Shown in pieces: positions 55,655-64,000 of a stretch of DNA of 64,000 nt. The DNA is from Methylophilus sp. QUAN. Its GTDB lineage: Bacteria; Pseudomonadota; Gammaproteobacteria; Burkholderiales; Methylophilaceae. Under the pieces are notes generated by a model that was not told where the DNA came from, did no database searches, and saw only the letters and a program-made list of their open reading frames with translations. A program made the translations under genes and the position numbers. Where the stretch lies: NCBI RefSeq assembly GCF_015354445.1, contig NZ_JADKYT010000001.1:434001-498000 (forward strand). The letters are read 5' to 3'. How positions within the stretch are numbered: the stretch's first letter is position 1; each line of letters starts with the position of its first letter.

Positions 55655-55739
55655 GGAGAGGTGGCCGAGTGGTTAAAGGCGACGGACTGTAAATCCGTTC
55701 TCTCTGAGTACGCTGGTTCGAATCCAGCCCTCTCCACCA
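55655..55739 (+). tRNA. tRNA-Tyr (GTA anticodon)
   Basis: 85 nt with encoded CCA and a long variable arm, as in class II tRNAs. The acceptor GGAGAGG pairs with CCTCTCC. The anticodon loop contains CTGTAAA, giving GUA. Confidence 0.95.
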
Positions 55740-55809
55740 AAAAATGATTGCCTGTAGGTATTGCTGTAAAGCGGGTCGGTGAGAACCCTCCTTGGGTGTT
55801 CTGCATAGT

Positions 55810-55885
55810 GCGGGTGTAGCTCAGTTGGTAGAGCACTTGCCTTCCAAGCAAGATGTCGCGAGTTCGAACCTCGTCGCCCGCTCCA
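55810..55885 (+). tRNA. tRNA-Gly (TCC anticodon)
   Basis: 76 nt with encoded CCA. The acceptor GCGGGTG pairs with CGCCCGC. The anticodon loop is CTTCCAA, giving UCC, with CTTGC/GCAAG as the stem. Confidence 0.95.
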
Positions 55886-55905
55886 ACAATAACAATAGGC
55901 AAAAC

Positions 55906-55980
<75 letters not shown>

Positions 55981-56102
55981 GATTTGCTCTGTAAATCTAC
56001 GGGGCTTGGTAAGTAGTCGCGTGCAAGGGTGCTGTCATCCGCGTCGCATAATTTGTGAAAACAATTATTGGCTTTATTTAGTACTAATAAAGGAAAAACA
56101 TC

Positions 56103-57293
56103 ATGGCAAAAGGCAAATTTGAACGTACCAAGCCACACGTGAACGTTGGTACGATTGGTCACGTTGACCACGGTAAGACGACATTGACAGCGGCGATCAC
56201 CACTGTATTGACGAAGAAATTTGGCGGCGAAGCAAAAGCTTACGACCAAATTGACGCGGCACCAGAAGAAAAAGCACGTGGTATTACCATTAACACAGCA
56301 CACGTTGAGTACGAGACTGCAACACGTCACTACGCACACGTTGACTGTCCAGGTCACGCTGACTACGTTAAGAACATGATTACCGGTGCTGCCCAGATGG
56401 ACGGCGCGATCCTGGTATGTTCAGCTGCTGACGGCCCGATGCCACAAACACGTGAGCACATCCTGTTGGCCCGCCAGGTTGGTGTTCCATACATCGTGGT
56501 GTTCCTGAACAAAGCAGACATGGTTGACGATGCTGAGTTGTTGGAACTGGTTGAGATGGAAGTGCGTGACTTGCTGAGCAAGTATGACTTCCCAGGTGAT
56601 GACACCCCAATCGTTAAAGGTTCAGCAAAATTGGCACTGGAAGGTGACCAATCAGAAATCGGCGAACCAGCGATTTTCGCCTTGGCTGACGCATTGGACA
56701 GCTACATCCCAACACCAGAGCGCGCAATCGACGGCGCATTCCTGATGCCAGTGGAAGACGTATTCTCTATCTCTGGTCGTGGTACTGTAGTAACAGGCCG
56801 TATCGAGCGTGGTATCGTTAAAGTCGGCGACGAAATCGAAATCGTAGGTATCAAGCCAACATTGAAAACCACCTGTACTGGTGTTGAAATGTTCCGTAAA
56901 CTGCTGGACCAGGGTCAAGCAGGCGACAACGTAGGCGTATTGCTGCGTGGTACTAAGCGTGAAGAAGTTGAGCGTGGTCAAGTATTGTCCAAATCAGGTT
57001 CTATCAAGCCACACACCAAGTTCACAGCAGAGATCTACGTGTTGGGTAAAGATGAAGGTGGTCGTCATACACCATTCTTCAACGGCTACCGTCCACAGTT
57101 CTACTTCCGTACAACTGACGTGACTGGTGCAGTTGAATTGCCAGCAGGTACCGAAATGGTTATGCCAGGTGACAACGTATCTATCTCAGTTGCACTGATT
57201 GCTCCGATCGCGATGGAAGAAGGCTTGCGCTTCGCTATCCGTGAAGGTGGTCGTACCGTTGGTGCTGGCGTCGTTGCCAAAATCATCGAGTAA
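56103..57293 (+). CDS. tuf: Elongation factor Tu
   Basis: EF-Tu brings aminoacyl-tRNA to the ribosome. The 396-residue protein has the G1 GHVDHGKTT, the G2 [14 protein letters not shown]3 [10 protein letters not shown]4 NKADMV and the usual three domains, ending in [15 protein letters not shown]. It lies between tRNA genes, matching tufB in the classic thrU-tyrU-glyT-thrT-tufB layout. A second tuf copy is usual in the rpsL-fusA operon outside this window. AAAGGA precedes the ATG. Confidence 0.98.
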   Translation: MAKGKFERTKPHVNVGTIGHVDHGKTTLTAAITTVLTKKFGGEAKAYDQIDAAPEEKARGITINTAHVEYETATRHYAHVDCPGHADYVKNMITGAAQMDGAILVCSAADGPMPQTREHILLARQVGVPYIVVFLNKADMVDDAELLELVEMEVRDLLSKYDFPGDDTPIVKGSAKLALEGDQSEIGEPAIFALADALDSYIPTPERAIDGAFLMPVEDVFSISGRGTVVTGRIERGIVKVGDEIEIVGIKPTLKTTCTGVEMFRKLLDQGQAGDNVGVLLRGTKREEVERGQVLSKSGSIKPHTKFTAEIYVLGKDEGGRHTPFFNGYRPQFYFRTTDVTGAVELPAGTEMVMPGDNVSISVALIAPIAMEEGLRFAIREGGRTVGAGVVAKIIE

Positions 57294-57307
57294 TAGTTGA
57301 TGTATGT

Positions 57308-57337
57308 GAAAGCTGCGCTACAACCCGTGCAGCTTTC
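57308..57337 (+). terminator. Hairpin after tuf
   Basis: GAAAGCTGC and GCAGCTTTC are perfect 9-bp arms around a 12-base loop, 14 bases after the tuf stop. The T-tract is weak (GCTTTAAAG), so it could be a partial terminator or an RNA processing site before tRNA-Trp. Confidence 0.55.
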
Positions 57338-57351
57338 GCTTTAAAGAGTAC

Positions 57352-57427
57352 AGGCCAATAGCTCAATTGGTAGAGTATCGGTCTCCAAAACCGAGGGTTG
57401 GGGGTTCGAGACCCTCTTGGCCTGCCA
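57352..57427 (+). tRNA. tRNA-Trp (CCA anticodon)
   Basis: 76 nt with encoded 3' CCA. The acceptor AGGCCAA pairs with TTGGCCT. The anticodon stem TCGGT/ACCGA holds a CTCCAAA loop, giving CCA. It lies between tuf and secE, as in E. coli. Confidence 0.95.
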
Positions 57428-57470
57428 AACACCCAGAATAATCTGAGGTGTTAATCATAAAGTTAAGTAT

Positions 57471-57818
57471 ATGATCGATAAAATCAAACTGGCTTTATCC
57501 CTGTTGTTACTAGCTTTAGGGATCGCCGGTTTTTATCTTTTTGAAGATAAAGCAATGGTTATTAGGATACTTGCCGTATTGGCAGGTATTGTCGCGTCTG
57601 TAGCAGTGGCGTGGACTGCGCCACAAGGCAAGCAGGCGCTAGGCTTTTTTAATGAGTCTGTTGCTGAAGCCAAGCGTGTTGTCTGGCCAACGCGTCAGGA
57701 AACGTTGCAAACCACATTGGCGGTTGTTGTGCTGGTTGTGATCATGGCAGCATTCCTGGCATTGGTCGATATCAGCTTCGCCTACATGGTGCAATGGATT
57801 ATGGGTAAAGGAGCTTAA
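57471..57818 (+). CDS. secE: Preprotein translocase subunit SecE
   Basis: SecE is part of the SecYEG channel. The 115-residue protein has three membrane helices (about residues 5-22, 29-46 and 83-105) and the conserved amphipathic segment [24 protein letters not shown] before the last helix. GAGGTG upstream could serve as ribosome-binding site. Its stop overlaps the nusG start. Confidence 0.94.
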   Translation: MIDKIKLALSLLLLALGIAGFYLFEDKAMVIRILAVLAGIVASVAVAWTAPQGKQALGFFNESVAEAKRVVWPTRQETLQTTLAVVVLVVIMAAFLALVDISFAYMVQWIMGKGA

Positions 57819-58354
57819 TGTCTATGCGTTGGTATGCAGTTCAAGCTTTCTCCGGCATGGAAAAATCCGTGAAAGCCGGTTTGGAAGAGCGCATCATCAG
57901 ATCTAACTTGCAAGATCAGTTCGGTGACATTCTGGTGCCCGTTGAAGAAGTGGTTGAGTTGAAGAATGGTCAAAAGACTATTTCTGAGCGTCGCCTGTAT
58001 CCTGGCTATGTGCTGGTACAGATGGAAATGACTGACGAGAGCTGGCACCTGGTAAGAAGCACGCCAAGAGTGACTTCGTTTATCGGTGGCACAGCGCAAC
58101 GTCCAACCCCGATCAAAGACAAAGAAGTAGAAATCATTTTGCGTCGCATGGATGACAGCAAGTCAAATCCAACGCAGAAGATGACGTTTGAAAAGGGCGA
58201 GAGCGTACGCGTGATCGATGGCCCATTCAAAGATTTCTCTGGTAGCGTTGAAGAAGTGAACTACGACAAAAACAAACTGCGTGTTTCCGTGGTGATTTTT
58301 GGTCGCGCGACACCAGTTGAACTGGATTTTGCACAGGTAGAAAAAGAAGTCTAG
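57818..58354 (+). CDS. nusG: Transcription termination/antitermination protein NusG
   Basis: The 178-residue protein has the NGN domain ([36 protein letters not shown]) and the C-terminal KOW domain ([25 protein letters not shown]). It binds RNA polymerase and links to Rho or the ribosome. The ATG at 57818 has GGAG 7 bases before it; an in-frame ATG at 57824 is also possible. Confidence 0.96.
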   Translation: MSMRWYAVQAFSGMEKSVKAGLEERIIRSNLQDQFGDILVPVEEVVELKNGQKTISERRLYPGYVLVQMEMTDESWHLVRSTPRVTSFIGGTAQRPTPIKDKEVEIILRRMDDSKSNPTQKMTFEKGESVRVIDGPFKDFSGSVEEVNYDKNKLRVSVVIFGRATPVELDFAQVEKEV

Positions 58355-58400
58355 TTGTGCATTGTTCGACTGCCGTGAACGGTGGTCGATATTTTTAACG

Positions 58401-58427
58401 GGGAGCCTGCCTCAGGCGTTATTACCC
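58401..58427 (+). promoter_or_regulatory. Probable L1-binding leader (autoregulation of rplKA)
   Basis: GGGAGCC, then a GCCT/AGGC hairpin and TTATTACCC before rplK resemble the L1-protein operator in the leader of L11-L1 operons, which mimics the 23S rRNA site (GGGAGCC ... TTACCC pairing). It ends 16 bases before the rplK ATG. In the family, ribosomal protein L1 binding here represses translation of both genes. Confidence 0.55.
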
Positions 58428-58443
58428 ATTTTAGGAGTCAAAC

Positions 58444-58875
58444 ATGGCAAAGAAAGTCATTGGCTACATCAAGCTGCAGATCCCTGCAGGTAAAGCCAAC
58501 CCAAGCCCACCAGTCGGTCCAGCACTGGGTCAACGTGGTCTGAACATCATGGAATTCTGTAAAGCGTTTAACGCTGCAACCCAAGGCGTAGAGCCAGGCT
58601 TGCCAATTCCAGTGGTGATCACTGCATTTGCAGACAAGAGCTTCACGTTTGTGATGAAAACCCCTCCAGCGACCGTGCTGATCAAAAAAGCGGCCAAGCT
58701 GGAAAAAGGGTCTGCACGTCCTCATACAGACAAAGTTGGCAAGATCACTCGTGCGCAAGCTGAAGAGATCGCCAAAACAAAACAGCCTGACCTGACGGCT
58801 GCTGACCTGGATGCCGCTGTACGTACCATCGCTGGTAGCGCACGCAGCATGGGTATCGAAGTGGAGGGTGTATAA
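58444..58875 (+). CDS. rplK: 50S ribosomal protein L11
   Basis: The 143-residue protein begins [43 protein letters not shown] and ends with the RNA-binding [13 protein letters not shown] domain. It forms the GTPase-associated centre with L10/L12. AGGAGT precedes the ATG. Confidence 0.97.
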   Translation: MAKKVIGYIKLQIPAGKANPSPPVGPALGQRGLNIMEFCKAFNAATQGVEPGLPIPVVITAFADKSFTFVMKTPPATVLIKKAAKLEKGSARPHTDKVGKITRAQAEEIAKTKQPDLTAADLDAAVRTIAGSARSMGIEVEGV

Positions 58876-58876
58876 C

Positions 58877-59563
58877 ATGGCTAAAAGAATTGATGCATTG
58901 CGTGCGAAAATCGACCGCAACAAATTATATCCAGTGGCTGAAGCCCTGAACCTGGTTAAAGAAGGCGCGACTGCCAAATTTAACGAATCTGTTGATGCTG
59001 TGATTAACCTGGGTATCGACCCACGTAAATCTGACCAGCTGGTGCGTGGCGCGATCGTATTGCCTAACGGTACTGGTAAAACAACGCGCGTGGCTGTGTT
59101 TGCACAAGGCGCGCAAGCTGAAGCGGCTAAAGCAGCTGGTGCTGATATCGTTGGTTTCGAAGACCTGGCTGAGCAAGTTAAAGGCGGCATGCTGGACTTT
59201 GACGTTGCGATTGCAACGCCTGATGCGATGCGTATCGTTGGTGCATTGGGTCAAGTATTGGGTCCACGTGGTTTGATGCCAAACCCAAAAGTGGGCACCG
59301 TGACCCCAGATGCAGCGACTGCTGTTAAAAACGCTAAAGCCGGTCAAGTACAATACCGTACTGACAAAGGTGGTATCGTGCATTGCACGATCGGCCGTGC
59401 TTCTTTCACAACTGAGCAATTGCAAGGTAACTTGTCTGCATTGGTTGATGCATTGAACAAAGCCAAGCCAACCAGCTCTAAAGGTGTCTACCTGAAGAAA
59501 TTGTCCGTTTCCAGCACCATGGGTCCTGGCGTACGTGTCGATCAAGCATCAGTAGTAGCGTAA
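58877..59563 (+). CDS. rplA: 50S ribosomal protein L1
   Basis: The 228-residue protein has the L1 signatures [29 protein letters not shown] and a closing [11 protein letters not shown] choose the ATG at 58877, two bases after the rplK stop; the longer in-frame extension upstream overlaps rplK. L1 is also the likely repressor of its own operon via the leader at 58401. Confidence 0.97.
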   Translation: MAKRIDALRAKIDRNKLYPVAEALNLVKEGATAKFNESVDAVINLGIDPRKSDQLVRGAIVLPNGTGKTTRVAVFAQGAQAEAAKAAGADIVGFEDLAEQVKGGMLDFDVAIATPDAMRIVGALGQVLGPRGLMPNPKVGTVTPDAATAVKNAKAGQVQYRTDKGGIVHCTIGRASFTTEQLQGNLSALVDALNKAKPTSSKGVYLKKLSVSSTMGPGVRVDQASVVA

Positions 59564-59829
59564 TTTAAAGTCCCGGACGTCGCCGTCCGGGCAAAGAACT
59601 TTGGGCTTGAGTGCCAGCGATGAGCAAGCACTCAAGAGCATCAAAGACCGTTGGTGGTTAACTTAATAAATCGTTGAATGTAAATGGGTGAGCAATCCTC
59701 TGTTTGCAGCAATGTGAAACCAACGCAGATGGCGATCCCCAACACAGGATATTTCCATGCCCTGCACAAGGACGCCGTGAGTGGCCAGGTTATTTGACCT
59801 GGCTTTCATTAACGGAAGGAGAACAGACC
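59564..59829 (+). promoter_or_regulatory. rplJL leader with probable L10/L12-binding region
   Basis: This 266-bp gap between rplA and rplJ is the position of the L10 leader in E. coli and relatives. A strong hairpin (CCCGGACG-TCGC-CGTCCGGG, 59572-59591) begins it, and a second (CCAGGT/ACCTGG) follows at about 59783-59800, just before the GGAAGGAG ribosome-binding site of rplJ. The L10(L12)4 complex normally binds such a leader and represses rplJL. I match it by position and layout; the exact fold is not proven. Confidence 0.6.
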
Positions 59830-60327
59830 TTGAGTCTTAATCTTACAGAGAAAAAAGAAGTCGTTGCCGAGGTGGCCGCTCAAGTGGCTAATGCACAAGC
59901 AATCGTACTTGCTGAGTATCGTGGTATTGGCGTAGCCAATATGACGAAACTGCGTGCCGATGCACGTAATGCAGGTGTGTATCTGCGTGTGTTGAAAAAC
60001 ACCCTGGTTCGTCGTGCAGTAGAAGGTACGCCTTTTGCAGCATTGGCTGACGACATGGTTGGGCCATTGGTATACGGCATTTCTGCCGATCCAGTTGCAG
60101 CTGCCAAAGTATTGAACAACTTCGCGAAAGAAAACGAACTGTTCGTACTGAAAGCAGGCGCAATGCCTAATGAGCGTCTTGATGTTGCTGGCGTACAAGC
60201 GTTGGCATCTACATTGAGCCGTGATGAGTTGCTGTCCAAACTGGCTGGCATGCTCAACGAAATCCCAACCAAGTTTGCTCGTGCCGTTGCAGCAGTACGC
60301 GACGAACAAGAAAAGCAAGCGGCTTAA
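59830..60327 (+). CDS. rplJ: 50S ribosomal protein L10
   Basis: The 165-residue protein starts at TTG (59830), giving [19 protein letters not shown], the standard beta-proteobacterial L10 start. GGAAGGAG lies 9-16 bases upstream. Further upstream in-frame codons would extend it into the leader and are unlikely. L10 anchors the L7/L12 stalk. Confidence 0.96.
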   Translation: MSLNLTEKKEVVAEVAAQVANAQAIVLAEYRGIGVANMTKLRADARNAGVYLRVLKNTLVRRAVEGTPFAALADDMVGPLVYGISADPVAAAKVLNNFAKENELFVLKAGAMPNERLDVAGVQALASTLSRDELLSKLAGMLNEIPTKFARAVAAVRDEQEKQAA

Positions 60328-60360
60328 TTTTTAATCAAACTATTTTAGGAAATTTATATC

Positions 60361-60738
60361 ATGGCAATTTCTAATGCTGACATCTTAGATGCAATCGGTG
60401 GCATGACCGTATTGGAACTGACTGCATTCATCAAAGAAATCGAAGAGAAGTTCGGTGTTTCTGCTGCTGCTGTTGCAGTCGCTGCTGGCGGCGCTGCTGC
60501 TGGTGCTGCTCCAGCTGCTGCTGAGCAAACTGAGTTCAACGTTGTGTTGAACGGCGCTGGCGACAACAAAGTAAGCGTGATTAAAGCTGTTCGTGAACTG
60601 ACTGGCCTGGGCTTGAAAGAAGCTAAAGACCTGGTTGACGGCGCACCAAAAGCAGTTAAAGAAGGCGTAAGCAAAGCTGACGCTGAAGCAGCTGTGAAGA
60701 AATTGATCGAAGCGGGCGCTACTGCTGAGATGAAATAA
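60361..60738 (+). CDS. rplL: 50S ribosomal protein L7/L12
   Basis: The 125-residue protein has the N-terminal dimerisation domain, an Ala-rich hinge and the C-terminal factor-binding domain ([38 protein letters not shown]). AGGAAAT precedes the ATG. Confidence 0.97.
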   Translation: MAISNADILDAIGGMTVLELTAFIKEIEEKFGVSAAAVAVAAGGAAAGAAPAAAEQTEFNVVLNGAGDNKVSVIKAVRELTGLGLKEAKDLVDGAPKAVKEGVSKADAEAAVKKLIEAGATAEMK

Positions 60739-60968
60739 CTCACAATTGTGAATCTGGCTGGGCTGACGGGAGACCGTCGGCCTTCGCCATTTCTGGCGCA
60801 TGCAGATTTTTAACGCGCTGACTGGCCAGAAAAAATGTTGTAAATCCGGTGTTATGGCCACATATAGTGAAAACTAAGTGGTTGATTTTTAATCGAAGTT
60901 AGATGTCAAAACATTGCAGTGGATGAAAAGTGTTTTGTCTTCTACCCTCAAAAATTTCAGGAGACGCT
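60739..60968 (+). other. rplL-rpoB intergenic region
   Basis: This 230-bp spacer contains a stem (GGCTGACGG-GAGA-CCGTCGGCC, around 60758-60782), consistent with the attenuator or RNase III site known between rplL and rpoB in other bacteria. It is not followed by a T-tract, so some read-through into rpoB is expected. GGAG lies just before the rpoB ATG. Confidence 0.5.
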
Positions 60969-63900
60969 ATGAGCTATTCCTTTACCGAAAAGAAACGCAT
61001 CCGCAAAAGCTTTGCTAAGCGCGACAGTGTTCAAGAGGTACCTTACCTGCTAGCCATGCAGTTGGAATCCTACAAATCATTCCTGCAGGAAAACGTTCCA
61101 CTCGACCAACGTAAAAACGAAGGTCTGGAATCGACTTTCCGTTCTATTTTCCCGATTGTTAGCCATTCTGAGAATGCACGTCTGGATTATGTGAGCTATC
61201 AATTGGGCGCAGAGCCATTTGATGTCAAAGAGTGTCAACAACGTGGTCTGACTTATGCCGTGCCTTTGCGCGTCAAAGTACGTTTGACCATCATGGACCG
61301 CGAAGCGTCCAAACCTACCGTGAAAGAAGTGAAAGAACAAGAAGTGTACATGGGCGAATTGCCGCTCATGACTGAAAACGGCTCTTTCGTGATTAACGGT
61401 ACCGAGCGTGTGATTGTGTCGCAATTGCACCGCAGCCCAGGCGTGTTCTTTGAGCATGACCGTGGTAAAACCCACAGCTCCGGCAAGTTGCTGTTCTCAG
61501 CACGTATTATTCCTTACCGTGGTTCCTGGCTGGATTTTGAATTCGATCCAAAAGATTACCTGTACTTCCGTGTTGACCGTCGTCGTAAGATGCCAGTCAC
61601 GATCTTGCTGAAGGCATTGGGTTATAACCCAGAACAAATTCTGGAAACTTTCCACGATACAGACACTTTCCATATTGGCCCTAAAGGCGTGGAATTTACA
61701 CTGGTCGCTGACCGTCTGCGTGGCGAAGTGGCCAAGTTTGATATCACTGACAAAGAAGGTAATGTGCTGGTCGCCAAAGACAAGCGTATTACTGTGAAAC
61801 ACATCCGCGATATCGAAAAAGCGGGCGTGACCACCATGGCTGTGCCGACCGACTTCATGATGGGTCGTGCAGTTGCGAAAAATATCATTGATACCGATAC
61901 CGGTGAATTGATTGCCAATGCCAACGATGAAATTACACCTTCATTGCTGGAAAAACTGGTTGCTGCCAAGATTGCTGAAATCGACACGATTTACACCAAC
62001 GATCTGGATCACGGTAACTTCATTTCGCAAACATTGCGCAGTGATGAAATTCCTGACCAATACAGTGCACGTGTGGCGATTTACCGCATGATGCGCCCAG
62101 GCGAGCCACCAACCGAAGAAGCGGTAGAGGCTTTGTTTAAGGGCTTGTTCTTCACAGAAGATCGTTACGACCTGTCTGTGGTTGGCCGCATGAAGTTCAA
62201 CCGTCGTGCTTACCCAAGCAAGCTGGAAGATCGTACCGCCGCCTGGATGCGCCGTTTCTATGAAAACGTCGGCCCACAAGGCGATACCGGCAGCAATGTG
62301 CTGTCTAACGAAGACATCCTGGCCGTGATTGGCGTGTTGATCGAGTTGCGCAATGGCCGTGGCGAAATCGACGATATCGATCACCTGGGTAACCGTCGTA
62401 TCCGTTCTGTCGGTGAATTGGCAGAGAACCAGTTCCGTGCCGGTTTGGTGCGTGTTGAGCGTGCTGTGAAAGAACGTTTGTCTCAGGCTGAATCTGAGAA
62501 CCTGATGCCGCACGACTTGATCAACGCAAAACCAGTGTCCAGCGCGATCCGTGAATTTTTTGGCTCCAGCCAGTTGTCACAGTTTATGGACCAAACCAAC
62601 CCATTGTCAGAGATTACGCACAAGCGTCGTATCTCCGCTCTGGGCCCAGGCGGTCTGACCCGTGAACGTGCCGGCTTTGAGGTGCGTGACGTACATACGA
62701 CCCACTACGGTCGTGTCTGTCCAATTGAAACACCGGAAGGTCCAAACATTGGTTTGATCAACTCATTGGCGCTGTATGCACGCACCAATGAATACGGTTT
62801 CCTGGAAACTCCTTACCGTTTGGTTGAAGAGAACAAGGTATCCGGCAAGATTGATTACCTGTCTGCGATTGAAGAGAGCCAGTATGTGATTGCACAGGCC
62901 AACACCGAAGTGTCTAAAGAAGGTGGCTTCAAAGAAGACCTGGTGTCAGCGCGTTTCCACAACGAATTCACCATGACGCAACCTGGTCGCGTACAGTACA
63001 TGGACGTGGCCCCAGGCCAGATCGTGTCTGTGGCGGCTTCGCTGATTCCATTCCTGGAACACGATGACGCGAACCGTGCATTGATGGGTGCCAACATGCA
63101 ACGTCAAGCGGTGCCTTGTCTGCGTGCTGAAAAAGCCGTGGTCGGTACAGGTATTGAGCGTACGGTAGCGGTTGACTCCGGTACTGTCGTTACTGCCCGC
63201 CGTGGTGGTGTGGTTGACTATGTGGACTCTGGCCGTATCGTGGTCCGTGTGCATGATGCTGAAGCATTGGCAGGCGAAGTGGGTGTGGACATCTACAACC
63301 TGACCAAATACACACGTTCTAACCAGAACACCAACATCAACCAGCGTCCGCTGGTCAAAGTTGGAGACATTATTTCCCGCGGCGACGTGGTGGCTGATGG
63401 CGCGTCAACTGACATGGGTGAGTTGGCGCTGGGCCAGAACATGCTGGTGGGCTTTATGCCATGGAACGGTTATAACTACGAAGACTCGATCTTGATCTCC
63501 GAGCGCGTGGTGGCAGATGACCGTTACACGTCTATCCATATTGAAGAACTGTCAGTGGTTGCCCGTGACACCAAGCTGGGGCCTGAAGAGATTACCCGTG
63601 ATATTTCCAACCTGTCCGAGCGTATGCTGGGCCGTTTGGATGATTCCGGTATTATCTACATCGGTGCTGAAGTAGAAGCTGGCGACGTGTTGGTCGGTAA
63701 AGTGACACCAAAAGGTGAAACCACTTTAACGCCAGAAGAAAAATTGCTGCGTGCAATTTTCGGTGAAAAAGCGTCTGACGTAAAAGACACTTCACTGCGC
63801 GTACCATCAGGCATGACCGGTACAGTCATCGACGTACAAGTCTTCACCCGTGAAGGCATTGACCGCGATGCGCGTGCACAGCAGATTATTGACGACCAAT

Positions 63901-64000
63901 TGTCTCACTACAAAAAAGATCTGGGCGACCAGATGCGTATTGTAGAAGACGATACCTTTGGCCGTATCAGCCGTTTGCTGGCTGGTAAAGTGGCGACCGG
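60969..64000 (+). CDS. rpoB: RNA polymerase beta subunit, 5' part
   Basis: The frame opens [29 protein letters not shown], the standard proteobacterial RpoB start. It stays open for 1010 codons to the end of the window. Visible landmarks are [27 protein letters not shown], the rifampicin-region segment [39 protein letters not shown], and [23 protein letters not shown]. The C-terminal third and rpoC lie beyond the window. No rifampicin-resistance change is evident in the usual cluster. Confidence 0.98.
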   Translation, partial: MSYSFTEKKRIRKSFAKRDSVQEVPYLLAMQLESYKSFLQENVPLDQRKNEGLESTFRSIFPIVSHSENARLDYVSYQLGAEPFDVKECQQRGLTYAVPLRVKVRLTIMDREASKPTVKEVKEQEVYMGELPLMTENGSFVINGTERVIVSQLHRSPGVFFEHDRGKTHSSGKLLFSARIIPYRGSWLDFEFDPKDYLYFRVDRRRKMPVTILLKALGYNPEQILETFHDTDTFHIGPKGVEFTLVADRLRGEVAKFDITDKEGNVLVAKDKRITVKHIRDIEKAGVTTMAVPTDFMMGRAVAKNIIDTDTGELIANANDEITPSLLEKLVAAKIAEIDTIYTNDLDHGNFISQTLRSDEIPDQYSARVAIYRMMRPGEPPTEEAVEALFKGLFFTEDRYDLSVVGRMKFNRRAYPSKLEDRTAAWMRRFYENVGPQGDTGSNVLSNEDILAVIGVLIELRNGRGEIDDIDHLGNRRIRSVGELAENQFRAGLVRVERAVKERLSQAESENLMPHDLINAKPVSSAIREFFGSSQLSQFMDQTNPLSEITHKRRISALGPGGLTRERAGFEVRDVHTTHYGRVCPIETPEGPNIGLINSLALYARTNEYGFLETPYRLVEENKVSGKIDYLSAIEESQYVIAQANTEVSKEGGFKEDLVSARFHNEFTMTQPGRVQYMDVAPGQIVSVAASLIPFLEHDDANRALMGANMQRQAVPCLRAEKAVVGTGIERTVAVDSGTVVTARRGGVVDYVDSGRIVVRVHDAEALAGEVGVDIYNLTKYTRSNQNTNINQRPLVKVGDIISRGDVVADGASTDMGELALGQNMLVGFMPWNGYNYEDSILISERVVADDRYTSIHIEELSVVARDTKLGPEEITRDISNLSERMLGRLDDSGIIYIGAEVEAGDVLVGKVTPKGETTLTPEEKLLRAIFGEKASDVKDTSLRVPSGMTGTVIDVQVFTREGIDRDARAQQIIDDQLSHYKKDLGDQMRIVEDDTFGRISRLLAGKVAT

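Noticed and set aside
61077-63859. Several minus-strand open frames inside rpoB
   Set aside because: They lie opposite a highly conserved coding gene with no domain or ribosome-binding site of their own and are mirror frames.

Overview
The window looks like chromosome of a beta-proteobacterial methylotroph of the family Methylophilaceae (Methylophilus-like). The evidence is a formaldehyde-activating-enzyme homologue (1114-1656), a 3-hexulose-6-phosphate synthase of the ribulose monophosphate pathway (43172-44050), and gene orders typical of beta-proteobacteria: lptG/lptF next to pepA-holC, dapF-DUF484-xerC, mla genes-bolA-murA-his-hinT-tatABC-petABC-sspAB, and tRNAs-tuf-secE-nusG-rplKAJL-rpoB. 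I see no prophage, CRISPR array, transposase or rRNA gene. Almost all of the sequence is ordinary core genome.

Layout. 0-9.5 kb: tail of an NtrX-like regulator, DoxX protein, GNAT acetyltransferase, Fae homologue, RDD protein, LptG/LptF (LPS export), PepA, HolC, a Gln-rich coiled-coil protein, exonuclease III and a CynX-type MFS transporter. 9.6-19.9 kb: a very large c-di-GMP protein with an NMT1/THI5-like sensor, a thioesterase, SodB, the dapF-DUF484-xerC operon, MetK and an HD-GYP protein. 19.9-28 kb: TopA, TtcA, a YkgJ-type Cys-cluster protein, a pteridine reductase, a MidA methyltransferase, a 550-bp paired inverted-repeat element, TrmB and EngB. 28-33 kb: a dihaem cytochrome c4, the ResB/CcsA System II cytochrome c assembly pair and an orphan pseudopilin. 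33-38 kb: mlaFEDCB and a YadGH-type ABC exporter. 38-48 kb: BolA/IbaG, GrxD, MurA and a complete his cluster (hisGDC-[hps]-hisBHAFIE), then HinT. 48-55.4 kb: TatABC, a DegS/AlgW-type protease, a Nif3-like protein, the cytochrome bc1 complex (petABC) and SspA/SspB. 55.5-64 kb: five tRNAs around tuf, secE-nusG, rplKAJL and the start of rpoB, which runs off the window.

How the parts fit. Several blocks serve one envelope and respiration theme: Tat export of the Rieske protein, bc1, cytochrome c4 and System II haem attachment, plus outer-membrane lipid traffic (Lpt, Mla). The formaldehyde genes are the methylotroph-specific layer on a conserved framework.

Most noteworthy observations: (1) the hexulose-phosphate synthase carries a C-terminal transmembrane helix and an Ala/Pro/Glu-rich tail and sits, with its own promoter and terminator, inside the histidine cluster; (2) the Fae homologue has Met where I align the catalytic His of canonical Fae; (3) three neighbouring genes (ttcA, midA, trmB) have a perfect TATAAT box 7-8 nt before the start codon, which predicts leaderless mRNAs; (4) a non-coding element with arms of about 170 bp lies between midA and trmB. 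All calls are from reading the sequence; no database search was run.
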